From positions 496,001-560,000 of the forward strand of contig CANMPP010000001.1 in NCBI GenBank assembly GCA_947499735.1: a DNA stretch of 64,000 bases. Direction: 5' to 3'. Made by a program: the position numbers and the translations under genes. The notes beneath the pieces are model-generated. The model did not search any database. It had not been told where the DNA came from and was given only the letters and a program-made list of their open reading frames with translations. Of the stretch, positions 62,811 through 64,000 are shown one piece after another. Within the stretch, counting starts at the first letter, position 1; every line of letters begins with the position of its first letter. The stretch comes from an uncultured Pelagimonas sp. (GTDB lineage Bacteria > Pseudomonadota > Alphaproteobacteria > Rhodobacterales > Rhodobacteraceae).

Positions 62811-63314
62811 TTATGCTTTTCGTGTCAGCATTCGGACCAAATGCACAATCAAGCAGGCCGCAAGATAGGCCATAAAGGTTAGCACGGTCAGCACGCTTGC
62901 CACTGCCAAGACCACAGTCAAAGAGGTCGGCGATGTCGATAGATTTTGCGCCGCGCTAGCGCCGGAAAATCCTCCGGGAAACATCAACATGCCAGCCTGC
63001 ATTGCGACGATGCAATGGCAAATTGTGATGATCGTGATTGGAATGATTGCTTTAAGATGGGCTTCGATTACGTTGATCCACGTGTAGAGCATCCATGCGA
63101 CAAACATCATAATGCTGATTTGCAACAGATAGGAAAACTGCTCCTGTGCAAGGGCCGCATCCGCAGCCATCCCTGTAAACGTGCCGACCCCAACCACTCC
63201 GGCTGTGATTGCCCAAAAGAGGGAAATCATAAGGGGCAGCGCAGACATTAGGCGCTGCTGCAGCAAAACCGCGATAAGTGGCGAAAGGCATCCAAGGGCA
63301 TATACGTAAATCAT
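62811..63314 (-). CDS. Small multi-helix membrane protein near ctaD
   Basis: A 167-residue protein with about four to five hydrophobic segments (LGCLSPLIAVLL, LPLMISLFWAITAGVVGVGTF, QISIMMFVAWMLYTW, AIIPITIITICHCIVAMQAGML, VVLAVASVLTVLTFMAYLAACLIV). I do not recognise a family. It starts at ATG 63314. The terminator hairpin of ctaD lies immediately before it, so it is probably a separate transcript. Location beside ctaD and DUF2244 hints at a respiratory-membrane role, but this is not shown. Confidence 0.7.
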   Translation of the reverse strand: MIYVYALGCLSPLIAVLLQQRLMSALPLMISLFWAITAGVVGVGTFTGMAADAALAQEQFSYLLQISIMMFVAWMLYTWINVIEAHLKAIIPITIITICHCIVAMQAGMLMFPGGFSGASAAQNLSTSPTSLTVVLAVASVLTVLTFMAYLAACLIVHLVRMLTRKA

Positions 63315-63328
63315 ACAGCCCTCATAAT

Positions 63329-63358
63329 AAAAAGCCCCACCGAATGGCAGGGCTTTTT
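63329..63358 (-). terminator. ctaD terminator
   Basis: A 9-bp stem (AAAAAGCCC / GGGCTTTTT) with a 12-nt loop is followed by TTATT on the minus strand, 20 nt after the ctaD stop. Confidence 0.85.
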
Positions 63359-63377
63359 TGATAATTTATCGTGCAGC

Positions 63378-64000
63378 TTAGTGATGCGCTGGGCCCTTGT
63401 CCCAATCTTCCTGTTTTGGAAGCTGCTCGAACGTGTGCTCAGGCGGTGGAGAGGGCAGGGTCCATTCCAGCGTATCCGCATATTCGTTCCATGGGTTCGG
63501 GGCATCGTTCTTCTCGCCTTTCAGAACGGCAGAGATCACGATGTAGAAGAACAACAGGAATGATGCGAATGAAATCAATGCACCGTAGGACGAGATCGTG
63601 TTGTACAGTTCAAACGCTTCTGGATAATCGATGTAGCGACGTGGCATACCCTGACGGCCCAAGAAGTGCTGCGGGAAGAACGTCACGTTCACACCGATGA
63701 AGAACATCCAGAAATGCACCTTGCCCAAGAATTCATTGTAATTCTTGCCGGTCATCTTCGAGAAGTAGAAATAAACCCCGGAAAAGATACAGAACGCCGC
63801 GCCCATAGACATGGTGTAGTGGAAATGCGCCACAACATAATAGGTGTCATGATATAGGCGATCCACGCCCGCCTGCGATAGGACCACACCTGTTACACCG
63901 CCGATGGTGAACAGGATCAGGAAGCCAAGCGCAAAGAGCATGGGCGTTTTGAATTCAATTGATCCGCCCCACATCGTTGCAATCCATGAGAAGATTTTCA
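63378..64000 (-). CDS. ctaD: Cytochrome c oxidase subunit I, C-terminal part (continues past window)
   Basis: The haem-copper catalytic subunit of aa3-type cytochrome c oxidase; about 207 C-terminal residues are present. The haem-ligand helix reads [17 protein letters not shown] (the haem His pair), preceded by the K-channel-side helix [25 protein letters not shown]. It is followed by the helix [35 protein letters not shown] and the last helix [19 protein letters not shown]. The C-terminal tail [18 protein letters not shown] is family-like. The 5' end and the copper ligands lie outside the window. The ctaD stop is at 63378 and a terminator follows. Confidence 0.97.
   Translation of the reverse strand, partial: KIFSWIATMWGGSIEFKTPMLFALGFLILFTIGGVTGVVLSQAGVDRLYHDTYYVVAHFHYTMSMGAAFCIFSGVYFYFSKMTGKNYNEFLGKVHFWMFFIGVNVTFFPQHFLGRQGMPRRYIDYPEAFELYNTISSYGALISFASFLLFFYIVISAVLKGEKNDAPNPWNEYADTLEWTLPSPPPEHTFEQLPKQEDWDKGPAHH

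Overview
The window is a gene-dense stretch of a chromosome from an alphaproteobacterium, most likely a marine Rhodobacteraceae (Roseobacter group) with a moderate GC content of roughly 50% by eye. This assignment rests on the gene families present: DUF1127, DUF2842, DUF2244 next to cytochrome oxidase, split glyQ/glyS with family-specific genes between them, a secG-pyrG pair, and the LysR, Lrp and GntR regulator types. I see no rRNA, tRNA, CRISPR array, insertion sequence or clear prophage. Nearly everything is core chromosome, with coding on both strands in short operons.

Layout. 1-3.5 kb: a partial, divergent GAPDH, metF with divergent metR (one-carbon/methionine), a cold-shock protein and an ArsC/Spx-like protein. 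3.5-6.1 kb: a complete bufferin-type operon read leftward (DUF2282 precursor, DUF692/MNIO enzyme, DUF2063 partner, DoxX membrane protein). This is the most interesting system here, a probable copper-binding ribosomally made peptide pathway. 6.4-13.1 kb: thrS, then a rightward run of small enzymes (Tag-like glycosylase, two alpha/beta hydrolases, a histidine-phosphatase-like protein, a VOC protein, a SnoaL-like protein). 13.2-13.9 kb: rnpB (RNase P RNA) and rpmG. 14-20.7 kb: a BI-1 membrane protein, DUF1127, LysR and XRE regulators, hisN, and convergent 8-oxoguanine and guanine deaminases. 20.9-30.2 kb: mgtE, 5-formyl-THF cyclo-ligase, purD, xseA, an AlkB-type monooxygenase, a lytic transglycosylase, ftsY and yciB. 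30.3-38.4 kb: an orphan molybdenum hydroxylase large subunit with an overlapping DUF2235 gene, pyrG, secG, purA, DUF2842. 38.5-50.4 kb: a long acidic protein, thiamine pyrophosphokinase, AEC transporter, MBL hydrolase, TatD, glmM, a SleB-like hydrolase, and glyS/DUF6446/unknown/glyQ. 50.7-64 kb: a secreted pseudoprotease, ilvC with two tandem Lrp/AsnC regulators, a UbiH-type hydroxylase, an HAD nucleotidase, a GntR regulator, a MshEN-GT2 fusion glycosyltransferase, carA, a YqeY-like protein, a second glycosyltransferase, and the 3' part of ctaD with two neighbouring membrane proteins.

Themes. Nucleotide metabolism is well represented (purD, purA, pyrG, carA, guaD, 8-oxoguanine deaminase, HAD nucleotidase), as are one-carbon metabolism and cell-envelope maintenance. 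Besides the bufferin operon, three proteins look like enzymes that have lost or altered catalytic residues: a trypsin-like domain lacking His, Asp and Ser; an alpha/beta hydrolase lacking Ser and His; and a histidine phosphatase lacking the Arg of its RHG motif. An 18-nt sequence downstream of rpmG is perfectly complementary to a possible terminator-linked small RNA about 20 kb away.
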